DNA from: Clostridiales bacterium | GTDB lineage: Bacteria; Bacillota_A; Clostridia; Oscillospirales; Oscillospiraceae | Assembly (NCBI GenBank): GCA_022777455.1 | Contig: JALFGI010000021.1 | Coordinates: 1 to 25,056 of the forward strand | DNA: 25,056 nucleotides | Reading direction: 5' to 3' | Shown here: positions 13,649 through 21,967 of the stretch, one piece after another | How positions within the stretch are numbered: position 1 is the first letter of the stretch | Layout of the letters: each line of letters opens with the position of its first letter | Position numbers and translations under genes: made by a program | Notes under the pieces: generated by a model | The model's database searches: none | The model's input: only the letters and a program-made list of their open reading frames with translations | What the model was told of the DNA's origin: nothing

Positions 13649-15801
13649 TTCAAAATGCATTTACCCAGCCTGAGACGGTTCCCGACAATGGCAATCGTCT
13701 TTTGATCGGCAATGGCTATATGGGCATCCGGGGAACGCTGGAGGAACATGGGAAAAATCAGCTGGCAGCCGTCAATCTGGCCGGAATCTACGATCAGGTA
13801 GGTGACGGTTGGCGGGAGCCGCTGAATGCCCCCAATCCGCTGCATACAGTTTTGTCCGTAAACGGTGAAGTTCTGGCACTGCCGGAAAAGCAGTCCTTTA
13901 CCCATATGCAGTGCCTGAATTACCGGTATGGCATCTTCTCCCGGCGAACCCAATGGGCAGTTGGCGCGCAGACGGTCACGGTGGAAAGCCGCCGCATTGC
14001 CCACATGGCGAAGCAGCATCTGCTCCTGGCCCGTTACTGTGTCCATGCATCCGCACCAATGACGGTTGAAATAACCGCAGACATTGATTCGGATATCTGG
14101 GAAATTTACGGCCCCCATTATTCCAACATCGCCTGTCATACCGAGGATGACCGGATCATCTGCCTTGCCCGGGTTCAAAACGGAAAGGACCGTGTGGCGG
14201 TTGGCAGACACTGCACACTGGACGGCGGCAAGGCGGTACGGACGGAAACCGCCAACGGTTTCCGTTATCATGTGGAGCTGGAAAAAGAGCAGACGGTAAC
14301 GCTGACATCCATCAGCGCCGTGTATACCACACTCGATTGCGCATCCCCGGAGGAAGCGGTACGCAAAGCATTGGACAATGCGGACTACGCCGAGCTCTCT
14401 GCGTCCCATGTGGATGTGTGGGAGAAAATCTGGGCCGTGGGAGAAGTGGAGCTGGATGGCGACGATGCTGCCCGGGACGCGGTCAATTATTCCCTCTACC
14501 ATTTGAATTCCATTGCGCCCCGGCATGGAGATCATCTGTCCATCCCGGCAAGAGGCCTCTCCGGGCAAACCTACAAGGGAGCCATCTTTTGGGACAGTGA
14601 GATGTTCATTCTGGACTATTTTCTCTATACCCAGCCGGAGGTTGCCCGCTCCATGGTGCGCTACCGAATTGACACCTTACCCGGCGCCCTGGACAAGGCA
14701 AGGCACTATGGATGGCAGGGTGCCTTTTACGCTTGGGAAAGCCAGGAGGGCGGCTACGACGGCTGCTCGGATTACAATGTCACCGATGTGTTTACCGGAC
14801 GGCCCATGCGAACCTACTTCCGGGATAAACAGGTGCATATTTCCTCCGCCGTGGCCCGGGCGATCATGCAGTATGTTACCGTAACCGGAGATACCGAATT
14901 GCTGGCCCAGGGCGGGGCACGGACGGTTTTGGAATGCGCCCGTTTCTATTTTTCATTGTTAGTTGAACGTTCTACCTCCGACTTTTGGGAGATTCACGAT
15001 GTCATAGGCCCGGACGAATACCATGAGCGGGTCAATAACAACGCCTATACCAACAAGATGGCACTGGCAACCATTCGCTGGGCTGTGGAGGCATCGGACA
15101 TTCTGAAAAGATCGGACGAAGCCGCATACCGGGTTTTTTGCAGCCAGACCGATGCCGAAGCGCTGCTTCCGAAGCTTACAGACGCTGCCCGGAGGCTGTA
15201 CGTTCCGGCCCCCAATGAGCAGGGGATCATTGAGCAGTTCGACGGTTATTTTGGCCTGGAGGATGCTTCCGTGGAGGAGGTGCGCAGCCGGCTGCTGGAC
15301 CCCAGAGAGTATTGGGGCGGCGCTTACGGCGTCGCGGCACACACCCAGGTAATCAAGCAGGCGGATGTGGTGACCATGCTGGAATTCTTCCACAATGAAT
15401 ATCCCCGGGATGTATTGAAGGCAAACTGGGATTACTACGCCCCCCGGACGGAGCATGGCTCCTCTTTAAGCGCCTGTATGTATGCCCTGCTCTCCTGCCG
15501 CTGCGGAAATGCAGAGGCCGCATATCCCTTTTTCCTGAAATCCGCCCAGGCGGACTGGAACGGCGGCGGCAAGCAATGGGCGGGCCTGGTCTACATCGGC
15601 GGAACCCATCCTGCCGCAGCAGGCGGTGCTTGGAAGGTTCTGGCCCAGGGCTTTGCCGGGCTGGAAGTAACGGAAAATGGCCCGGTGGTTCGTCCCTGCC
15701 TGCCCGAACATTGGACACGTGTATCCTTCCCCTTCTGTGTGCGGAATAAATGGTACCGAGCGGAGTTGACCCACGATAAAGGAGTTTTGACAGAACTATG
15801 A
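13636..15801 (+). CDS. GH65 family glycoside phosphorylase 2
   Basis: A second, clearly different GH65 enzyme of 721 residues. It has the canonical motifs: NRLLIGNGYMGIRGTLEE near the N-terminus (20-37), IFWDSEMF (317-324), the catalytic VIGPDEYHERVNNNAYTNKM with Glu 461, KQADVV (574-579) and EHGSSLSACMY (606-616) for phosphate. Product would be beta-glucose 1-phosphate plus the acceptor sugar; kojibiose, nigerose, maltose and trehalose types all share these motifs. The start at 13636 lies within the end of the upstream GH65 gene and has GGGAGG 7 bases ahead; the frame is open further upstream but that is the shadow of the first gene. Its stop overlaps the mutase start as ATGA, so translation is probably coupled. 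Confidence 0.92.
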   Translation: MAWLIQNAFTQPETVPDNGNRLLIGNGYMGIRGTLEEHGKNQLAAVNLAGIYDQVGDGWREPLNAPNPLHTVLSVNGEVLALPEKQSFTHMQCLNYRYGIFSRRTQWAVGAQTVTVESRRIAHMAKQHLLLARYCVHASAPMTVEITADIDSDIWEIYGPHYSNIACHTEDDRIICLARVQNGKDRVAVGRHCTLDGGKAVRTETANGFRYHVELEKEQTVTLTSISAVYTTLDCASPEEAVRKALDNADYAELSASHVDVWEKIWAVGEVELDGDDAARDAVNYSLYHLNSIAPRHGDHLSIPARGLSGQTYKGAIFWDSEMFILDYFLYTQPEVARSMVRYRIDTLPGALDKARHYGWQGAFYAWESQEGGYDGCSDYNVTDVFTGRPMRTYFRDKQVHISSAVARAIMQYVTVTGDTELLAQGGARTVLECARFYFSLLVERSTSDFWEIHDVIGPDEYHERVNNNAYTNKMALATIRWAVEASDILKRSDEAAYRVFCSQTDAEALLPKLTDAARRLYVPAPNEQGIIEQFDGYFGLEDASVEEVRSRLLDPREYWGGAYGVAAHTQVIKQADVVTMLEFFHNEYPRDVLKANWDYYAPRTEHGSSLSACMYALLSCRCGNAEAAYPFFLKSAQADWNGGGKQWAGLVYIGGTHPAAAGGAWKVLAQGFAGLEVTENGPVVRPCLPEHWTRVSFPFCVRNKWYRAELTHDKGVLTEL

Positions 15802-16445
15802 AATATGAAGCGGTCATTTTTGACCTGGACGGTGTCATTTGTTTCACCGACCACTACCATTATCTTGCCTGGAAAGCATTGGCGGATTCTCTCGGCATTC
15901 CCTTTGATGAGAACAAGAACGACCGCCTGCGGGGCGTATCCCGGATGGCCAGTCTGGAAATTGTGCTGGAGGCGTATGACGGCCCAGCCCTTTCCGAGAT
16001 GGACAAGGTGAACCTGGCCACGAAGAAAAATGAGCTCTACAGAACCTATTTGCAGTCCATGACGCCTGCGGATTTATCCCCTGTGGTTCTGGACACCCTG
16101 AACACCCTGAGAAAGAAGGGAGTGAAGCTGGCAATCGGGTCTTCCAGCAAGAATACCCCTTTAATCCTGGAACGTATTGGCCTGGCAGGATTCTTTGACG
16201 CGGTTTCTGACGGAAATAACATCACTCGCTCCAAGCCGGATCCCCAGGTGTTTACCATGGCCGCTGAAATGTTGGGCCTGCCACCTGAAAAATGCCTGGT
16301 TGTGGAAGATGCGGTGGCTGGCATCCAAGCGGCAATTGCCGGTGGCTTCCACAGCGCAGGCCTCGGCCCTGCTTCGCAAAGCGGTATGGCAACCTATTCG
16401 CTTCGCAGCTTTTCCGACCTGATCCCTACTGTAATATCCATGTAA
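15798..16445 (+). CDS. pgmB: beta-phosphoglucomutase
   Basis: A 215-residue HAD-superfamily mutase that converts beta-glucose 1-phosphate, the product of GH65 enzymes, to glucose 6-phosphate for glycolysis. Catalytic DxD is in VIFDLDGVI (D9 nucleophile, D11 acid/base). The beta-PGM cap motif RGVSR is at 45-49, motif II is GSSSKN (114-119), the motif III Lys is in SKPDPQVF (K146), and motif IV is VVEDAVAGI (E170, D171). The start overlaps the stop of GH65-2 by four bases (ATGA). It is the last gene of the operon, followed by a terminator. Confidence 0.94.
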   Translation: MKYEAVIFDLDGVICFTDHYHYLAWKALADSLGIPFDENKNDRLRGVSRMASLEIVLEAYDGPALSEMDKVNLATKKNELYRTYLQSMTPADLSPVVLDTLNTLRKKGVKLAIGSSSKNTPLILERIGLAGFFDAVSDGNNITRSKPDPQVFTMAAEMLGLPPEKCLVVEDAVAGIQAAIAGGFHSAGLGPASQSGMATYSLRSFSDLIPTVISM

Positions 16446-16540
16446 CATTTTTCTTGAGACCTTCAGCGGTCATATATGGTGATAAAGGATAAAAGGAGCA
16501 CTCCCTCGGCAATCCTTTTACCGCTGACCATCCAAAAACG

Positions 16541-16576
16541 AAGCACACCAGCTCGAAGGTTGGTGTGCTTTTTTGT
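16541..16576 (+). terminator. terminator of the sugar operon
   Basis: AAGCACACCA (16541-16550) / TGGTGTGCTT (16561-16570), 10-base loop, followed by TTTTG. It lies about 95 bases after the mutase stop; the gap holds only partial inverted repeats around AAAAGGA/TCCTTTT (16491-16520). Confidence 0.88.
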
Positions 16577-16628
16577 TCGGATGGCCCGGAATCTTTGCGT
16601 ATCATTCCAAAGAAAAGGTCATTTGATT

Positions 16629-17201
16629 GGCGGAGTGCCTGTTTATGCTACCCGGATATTACCAATCTCATCGGCATCAGCAATCTGTTCCATGTGATCG
16701 TGGATTATCTGGTGCGGGATCAGGCCTGCATGGTAAGCTGTGTTCCAAAGCAGAATCCCAATATTCAGAAGCTCATTGAATTCCGCTTGGAGGCAAATGT
16801 CAATACCTACGCAGCCTATATGAACGAGACTGCTTCCACCCGGCTGGACTCCCATGACTTCACCTATTCCAACGGCCCCTATACCTACCACGATACCTAT
16901 GTGGGCAGTGAGCAATTTGCCGGGGAGGAGGCGGTCTGGTTGGATGGAAAAGCCCGGTATGCCATGAATTATTTTTGGCCGTGTGCTGGGACAGCAATTC
17001 AGCGGTGATTTCCTCAAGGATGCCCTGCGTCATGCCAGTCCAGACATACCCTACCGCGGCCCGGAATACTACCAGTCCGGGGAATACACCTACAAATGCA
17101 GCGTCGCGGGAGATTTCTCCTGGTTCCAGGGCTATGAGGAAATCTTCTGGAGCACAGAGAAGGTCTACGAATGCTATTTCCACGGCGGGCTGTTAAAATA
17201 A
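16629..17201 (+). pseudogene. XRE-type regulator with DUF5680 domain, truncated and frameshifted
   Basis: From about 16646 the frame reads YPDITNLIGISNLFHVIVDY, the tail of an XRE-family helix-turn-helix protein, then QKLIEFRLEANVNTYAAYMN and a DUF5680-like domain (HDFTYSNGPYTYHDTYVG, FAGEEAVWLDGKARYAMNYF). The helix-turn-helix itself and a start codon are missing upstream. Near 16971-16977 the run TATTTTTGG has one T too many: after it the reading continues only in another frame as GRVLGQQFSGDFLKDAL, and then FSWFQGYEEIF and YECYFHGGLLK, stopping at 17199-17201. The uncorrected frame stops at 17006-17008. Two lesions make this a pseudogene. DUF5680 function is unknown to me. Confidence 0.72.
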
Positions 17202-17249
17202 TTGCTGCAATATGCGCCCGAACGTTCTTGAAAAAATCCCGAAATGCGC

Positions 17250-17300
17250 AATCAGGAGCAGTCTCTTCGAAATTGAGGCTGCTCCTGATTTATTTACGTT
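17250..17300 (+). terminator. terminator between the XRE/DUF5680 relic and the convergent helicase gene
   Basis: AATCAGGAGCAG (17250-17261) / CTGCTCCTGATT (17279-17290), 17-base loop, followed by TATTTA. It lies immediately after the convergent helicase stop and may serve both strands. Confidence 0.75.
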
Positions 17301-20179
17301 ACCCCCATCCCAAGCAGCTCCTGGGCCACCTCCCGGCTTTCCAGGCGCATGATGTTGTCCTCCACATCGTCCCGGGAGAGGAGGTTCATGCTGCCGTACC
17401 AGAGGATTTGTTCATCAATGACGGCAAAATGCTGGCAGTTATCCTGAACCAGGCGGATCTCCCAGCCGGCTGTGCGCAGGCTTTCCAGTAACGCGAAGCG
17501 GTGTTCATCCTTGCCGTAGCGGTAGGCATCCGGGTGCCAGGTGATGACGGATGCTTTCAGACCGTTTTGCTGTGCGGGCTGCAGGAGGGCGATCAGCTGC
17601 TCCACCCGTTTCCGGCTCAGGGTGGGGCTGGAAATCACCACGGTTTCTGTCGCCTCTCGCATATCCTGCTCAAAAACGGAACGGTAGGTATCGGAATCGT
17701 AGATGGCATTGGCGGTCTGCTTCTCCGGGGCTTCCGGGGTACGCAGGGAATAGCCCATGCGATGATAGGTTCTCAGGCGCTTGGCGTACATTTTGTCAAA
17801 CACCGGGATATGGGTGTCCACATAGTCATAGATGTACACGGCCTCCTTTCCCGGATAATCCCGGTGGAGCCGCCCGGCGTATTGCTCCACCACGCCCTTC
17901 CAGGAGACCGGGGTTGCCAAAAACAGGGCATCAAGCCTGGGATAGTCGAAGCCCTCTCCCACAAGCTGCCCGGTTGCCACCAGGAGCATGGTTTCTTCCG
18001 GCTGCACCTCCATCATAGCCTTCATCGCCCCATCCCGCTCCTTCTTCGGCATCTCCCCGGTGAGCAGAAAGGGCTTGTCGGCATAGGGTTTGAGCTGCTC
18101 ATAAAGAACAGACGCCTGGTCGGTAAAGCGGGTGAGGATCAGAGGTGTCTTCCCTTCCTCCAATGCCTTTTTCACATCCGAAGCAATGAGATCGTTGCGA
18201 ATCTCGTTTTTGCGCAGATGCTCATAGGCTTCCGTAACATGCACCTTCTCTTTGAAGAACGGAAGAACCGTTCCGGTAAATCTGGGGATGATGTAGTGCC
18301 CGATTCCCTGCTCGGCGGCTTTCTCCTTGGCGGAATACTGGAATCGAACCGGGCCCAGCAGCATCTCGTTGATTTTCTCCAATCCATCCCCACGGAAAGG
18401 GGTGGCGGTCACGCCGTACACATACCGGGCGTGAACCTCCTGCAATACGGAGCGAAGGGTTTCCGATGCGCTGTGGTGACACTCATCCACCAGCACCATG
18501 CCGTATTCCCGGAGCCGGGGGTGGAATTCTCCCTTTTTACACAGGGAGCCCGCCATGGCAATGTCCACGATGCCGGTGGAGGTGTCCTTGGGGCCGTGGA
18601 TGATGCCGATGAGGCTTGTTCTCCGCTTCCTTCTGCCGCTTTTTGTTTCGTATTCCGGCAAATCCTCCCGGAATTCCAGAAATCGCTCCAATGCCTTCTG
18701 CCATTGCTCGATCAACGCGGAGGATTCCAGCAGAATCAGGGTGCTGACCTTCCGCTCTGCAATCAGGCGGCTGCAAACCACGGTTTTTCCGAAGGCCGTG
18801 GCGGCACTGAGGATGCCGCAGTCATGCTTCAAAACAGCCTTCGCCGCCGCTTCCTGATTGTCCCTCAGTTCTCCCAGGAAGCCAACCTCCAGCGCTTTCC
18901 CGGCGGCTCGTTTCTCCTCAATTTGGACCGGGATTTCCGCTTCCCGGCATCGTTCCAATAGTTCCTCCAACAGTCCTCGGGGAATACAGAGAAAACCACC
19001 GTCGTCCTCTCCCAGATACAGATACCGGGAGTTGGCAAAATTGGACAGGCCCATAGCCCGGTTCCGATAGAACAGCGGGTTGGCAATGGCCGCCATCCGG
19101 CGGAGCTGGTTTTGCAGCCGGGGCTTGAGATTTCCGGTCTCAATGTAAATCCGATTTGCCAGGGTCAGGCGCAGCGGCCCGTCCGCATCCTCTTTGTGGA
19201 GCTTCTTGCTTCGCTCCCAGGGCTTTGTTTCTTCCGGCAGAAAGCAGTCCTGGGGTGTCTCGGCAACATTCCATTTCTTGATGCAGTCCTCCATCGTTGC
19301 TGCGGACAGTCTCTGGGTGGCGAACAAAGCACCCCATTGATCCGCAAAGGGCTCCCAGTTTTCATCCACGAAGGCGCTGTTACCGTTCTTCAGCGCCTGT
19401 CCCTGTAATGGGAGCGCAATCAGATAGCCCAGTTCCCCATCGGAGATGCTGGTCTGTGCCGGAAGCATTCGGTCATAAAAGCGGAAGGATTTCAGATTCA
19501 CCGTCTCCGCCCCCTTTTCCAGCAGCGCCATTCCAAACCGGCGAACCAGCACGGCATCCACTGTCTCCTCAAAGAAAATCCACAAATGCCCGCCCCGTCC
19601 GGAACGGGAACGCTCCGCCAGACAGGGGATGGAATTTGCACTGCACACCTGCCGCAGGGCGTCCACTTCCTCCATCCAGAGACTATCCGTGTTCCCGAAG
19701 TCCAGGGCTTCGGCGCCCTTTTCGTGGTTGTCAAAGTCAAACACCAGAAACCGGCAGCTTCCGTCGGGAAACAGCGGATAGACCCCAATCACATCCGACC
19801 CATCCGGCTTCTCTCCCCGCAGATGGGCTATGATCTGCTCCGCTTCCAGGGCTTTCCATTTCCGATTGGCGCAGTCCTTGCACCGGACCTTTTTCCCTGC
19901 TTTCTTCGGGCAGAGACCGTCCTTCCACAGATTCTCACATTGGGGATAATACTGTGTCTTCCCGGTGGTTTTGTTCACACTTCGTTTGCTGTAAACATCC
20001 ATCCGACCCCAGAAGTAGGAATAAAACCGCCGTGCAAGCTGCCTGGTAATCTCCACAGGAGTGACCTCCGATTGGCGTACATACGGAATCCCCGCTTCCT
20101 CCAAAAGTCGCTTCAAGTATCGGTTTTCCCCCTGAAGCGCCTTTACCTGGGAGCGAAGTCTCTTGATTTCGTCCTTCAT
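17294..20179 (-). CDS. TOTE-type primase-helicase-PLD conflict protein
   Basis: A 961-residue multidomain protein. Order: N-terminal coiled coil (about 1-28); zinc-binding Cys set C81, C90, C100, C103; archaeo-eukaryotic primase-like domain with FDFDNH (D148, D150) and SRSGRGGHLW (H198); superfamily 2 helicase with Walker A SAATAFGKT (K465), DECHH (565-569), VTATPFRGDG (590-599) and QYAGRLHRDYP (766-776); C-terminal PLD-like domain (about 845-950). This matches proteins annotated as TOTE conflict-system primase/helicase, thought to act in defence or mobile-element conflict; the exact role is unproven. The PLD motif is degenerate: CQHFAVID where an HxK..D pattern is expected, so nuclease activity is doubtful, but WYGSMNLL is kept. 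GGAGG lies 6 bases before the start. It stands alone with its own promoter. Confidence 0.88.
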   Translation of the reverse strand: MKDEIKRLRSQVKALQGENRYLKRLLEEAGIPYVRQSEVTPVEITRQLARRFYSYFWGRMDVYSKRSVNKTTGKTQYYPQCENLWKDGLCPKKAGKKVRCKDCANRKWKALEAEQIIAHLRGEKPDGSDVIGVYPLFPDGSCRFLVFDFDNHEKGAEALDFGNTDSLWMEEVDALRQVCSANSIPCLAERSRSGRGGHLWIFFEETVDAVLVRRFGMALLEKGAETVNLKSFRFYDRMLPAQTSISDGELGYLIALPLQGQALKNGNSAFVDENWEPFADQWGALFATQRLSAATMEDCIKKWNVAETPQDCFLPEETKPWERSKKLHKEDADGPLRLTLANRIYIETGNLKPRLQNQLRRMAAIANPLFYRNRAMGLSNFANSRYLYLGEDDGGFLCIPRGLLEELLERCREAEIPVQIEEKRAAGKALEVGFLGELRDNQEAAAKAVLKHDCGILSAATAFGKTVVCSRLIAERKVSTLILLESSALIEQWQKALERFLEFREDLPEYETKSGRRKRRTSLIGIIHGPKDTSTGIVDIAMAGSLCKKGEFHPRLREYGMVLVDECHHSASETLRSVLQEVHARYVYGVTATPFRGDGLEKINEMLLGPVRFQYSAKEKAAEQGIGHYIIPRFTGTVLPFFKEKVHVTEAYEHLRKNEIRNDLIASDVKKALEEGKTPLILTRFTDQASVLYEQLKPYADKPFLLTGEMPKKERDGAMKAMMEVQPEETMLLVATGQLVGEGFDYPRLDALFLATPVSWKGVVEQYAGRLHRDYPGKEAVYIYDYVDTHIPVFDKMYAKRLRTYHRMGYSLRTPEAPEKQTANAIYDSDTYRSVFEQDMREATETVVISSPTLSRKRVEQLIALLQPAQQNGLKASVITWHPDAYRYGKDEHRFALLESLRTAGWEIRLVQDNCQHFAVIDEQILWYGSMNLLSRDDVEDNIMRLESREVAQELLGMGVT

Positions 20180-20237
20180 CGCTGTTCCTCCCTGGAATAG
20201 AAATTTGTGCAGGTGTTAACAGATAGCGGTTATTTCC

Positions 20238-20266
20238 ATTGTAGCATCAAATTCCGGGAATGTCTA
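20238..20266 (-). promoter_or_regulatory. promoter of the primase-helicase gene
   Basis: On the minus strand, TAGACA (20261-20266), 17 bases, TACAAT (20238-20243), about 58 bases upstream of the start. Confidence 0.7.
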
Positions 20267-20542
20267 AGGCATTTCATTTCAAGATTGTAATTCGTGGAGA
20301 ATCGTTTTTGTACGCACACACGCTGCATAGTGAAAGGTGCCTTCCTCAGTGGATGGCATACATTCCACAAATATACACCGGGTTTCTTGTGTGTATTTCT
20401 GTGCTCATCTCATCCGGAACCCAGGGAAACGTCGGTTGTGGCGGTTATTCTCTAAAACCCCTATATAACTATTTTTTCATGATTTTCTTTCTATAGGACT
20501 TTTATATATATGACCGTCATGACTGTCACAATAATGTTTTCA
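20267..20542. other. gene-free AT-rich stretch with tandem palindromes
   Basis: No gene is supported here. Two adjacent 9-base palindromes, TGACCGTCA (20511-20519) and TGACTGTCA (20520-20528), follow an AT-rich tract, and AATGTT/AACATT (20533-20538, 20547-20552) form a small hairpin over the recombinase stop. These may be protein-binding sites. Confidence 0.5.
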
Positions 20543-21745
20543 TTATAACATTTCCATAATCTCCGTCCCATCCATGAAGCTGAACATGATCCGCTCATCC
20601 GCATACACCGTCACATGGTCCACCAGGGTATTCCACAACGCTTCATCAAAGTCTATCGGAATTTCCTCCAATTCCGTCAGCCGGAACAGAATGCCGCTGA
20701 AAACCATGGCTGTGGCTTCCATGGCTTTCTTCCGTTCCGGTAGGGATTCATATTCCGCTTTCTTTTCCTCATACTGCCGGGTCAAATCTGAATATTGCTG
20801 TCTGTATGCTTCTTCCGTCAGCGTGGCGGAGGCGTTCATCAGGATGCAGCTGCTCACCATGGCGGAGAGCCGCTCCAAATCCTGCTCCACCTTCTCAATG
20901 TCCGCGTCTATGAAATCTGTATCGGTCATGGATTTCTGCACATACCGCAGCCCTTCGATTCGTTCCTCCGGGTCGGCCATGTACTGGCTGAGTGCCCGGA
21001 GGAATCGTTCTTTTAAGATTTTTTCGTCCACATGGGGCGTGGCGCATTTGGTTTCATCCTTGAATTTGCTGTTGCACTGCCAGATGACTCGGCGATACTT
21101 GTCATTGGAGTGCCACACCTTGGAGCCGTAGACACTGCCGCAGTCGCCGCAGAGGATTTTCCCGGAGAAGGGACTGCTGCAGTCATGCCGTCTGCCCTTC
21201 CCCTTCCGTCGGCTGATCTCTGCCTGCACCGCTTCCCACTCCTCGGGACGGATGATTGCCGGGTGGCTGTCCTCCACATAGTATTGGGGCACCTCGCCTT
21301 CGTTGACCTTCATGGTCTTGGTGAGAAAATCCACGGTGTACCGTTTCTGAAGCAGGGCAGAACCCTTGTACTTTTCGTTCCGCAGGATGCTCTCCACCGT
21401 GGCGCTTTGCCAGTTCTCCTTGCCGCCGGGGGTGGGGATCTTCTGCTGGGTCAGGATTTTGGCAATGGCGGTGGGATTCTTCCCGGCCATGAACATCCGG
21501 TAGATGCTGCGGACAATCTCTGCCTCCTCCGGCACGATCTCCGGCAAACCGTCCGCCCCCTTGCGGTAGCCCAGGAACTGCTTGTAGGGCATGCTGACCT
21601 TTCCATCGGCGAACCGCTTCCGCTGTCCCCAGGTGACGTTTTCGGAGATGGAGCGGCTTTCCTCCTGGGCAAGGCTGGACATGATGGTGATGAGCAGCTC
21701 TCCCTTGCTGTCCAGGGTGTAGATGTTCTCTGAAAAAGAAAACAT
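20543..21745 (-). pseudogene. large serine recombinase lacking the catalytic domain
   Basis: The reading frame of 400 residues covers the back of a large serine recombinase. From about residue 7, NIYTLDSKGELLITIMSSLA and QEESRSISENVTWGQRKRF are the end of the resolvase domain and start of the Recombinase domain, which continues to about 175 with RNEKYKGSALLQKRY. The zinc ribbon (C199, C202, C224, C234) and a long coiled coil (about 265-350) follow. The N-terminal part of the resolvase domain with the catalytic Ser (about 100 or more residues) is missing. Residues 1-5 (MFSFS) come from unrelated sequence at the junction, and I see no convincing ribosome site. It is best read as an inactive remnant of an integrative element's recombinase, cut near 21733. 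Confidence 0.82.
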
Positions 21746-21748
21746 ATT

Positions 21749-21791
21749 AAACGGCTAAAACCCTTGAAAATAAAGGACTTTAGCCGTTTTA
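21749..21791. terminator. bidirectional-type hairpin at the recombinase break
   Basis: AAACGGCTAAA (21749-21759) / TTTAGCCGTTT (21779-21789) is a perfect 11-base stem with a 19-base loop and A/T-rich flanks. It lies at the truncated end of the recombinase and is probably the terminator of the unit that was brought in. Confidence 0.6.
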
Positions 21792-21967
21792 CTATGCTGT
21801 TTTGTCGCTTATTTGTCGCTTGAATCTACAAGCCGATACTGGAAGATAACAGATAATCCGCTATGATGCCATATTGAGAAAGTAGCGGGGTTGTGGTATA
21901 CTTCATATTGGGATATGTGTGGAGAAGAAAACAGCCCGCAAAATATAAAAGAAAGCGAGGCATGGAA

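Noticed and set aside
14958..14975. Fifth operator-like site (TTGAACGTTC) inside GH65-2
   Set aside because: Only the AACGTT core matches and it is deep inside a coding region, far from any promoter.
17501..18961. Long plus-strand open frame opposite the primase-helicase
   Set aside because: The minus strand carries all the helicase motifs; this frame is a by-product of GC-rich codon use.
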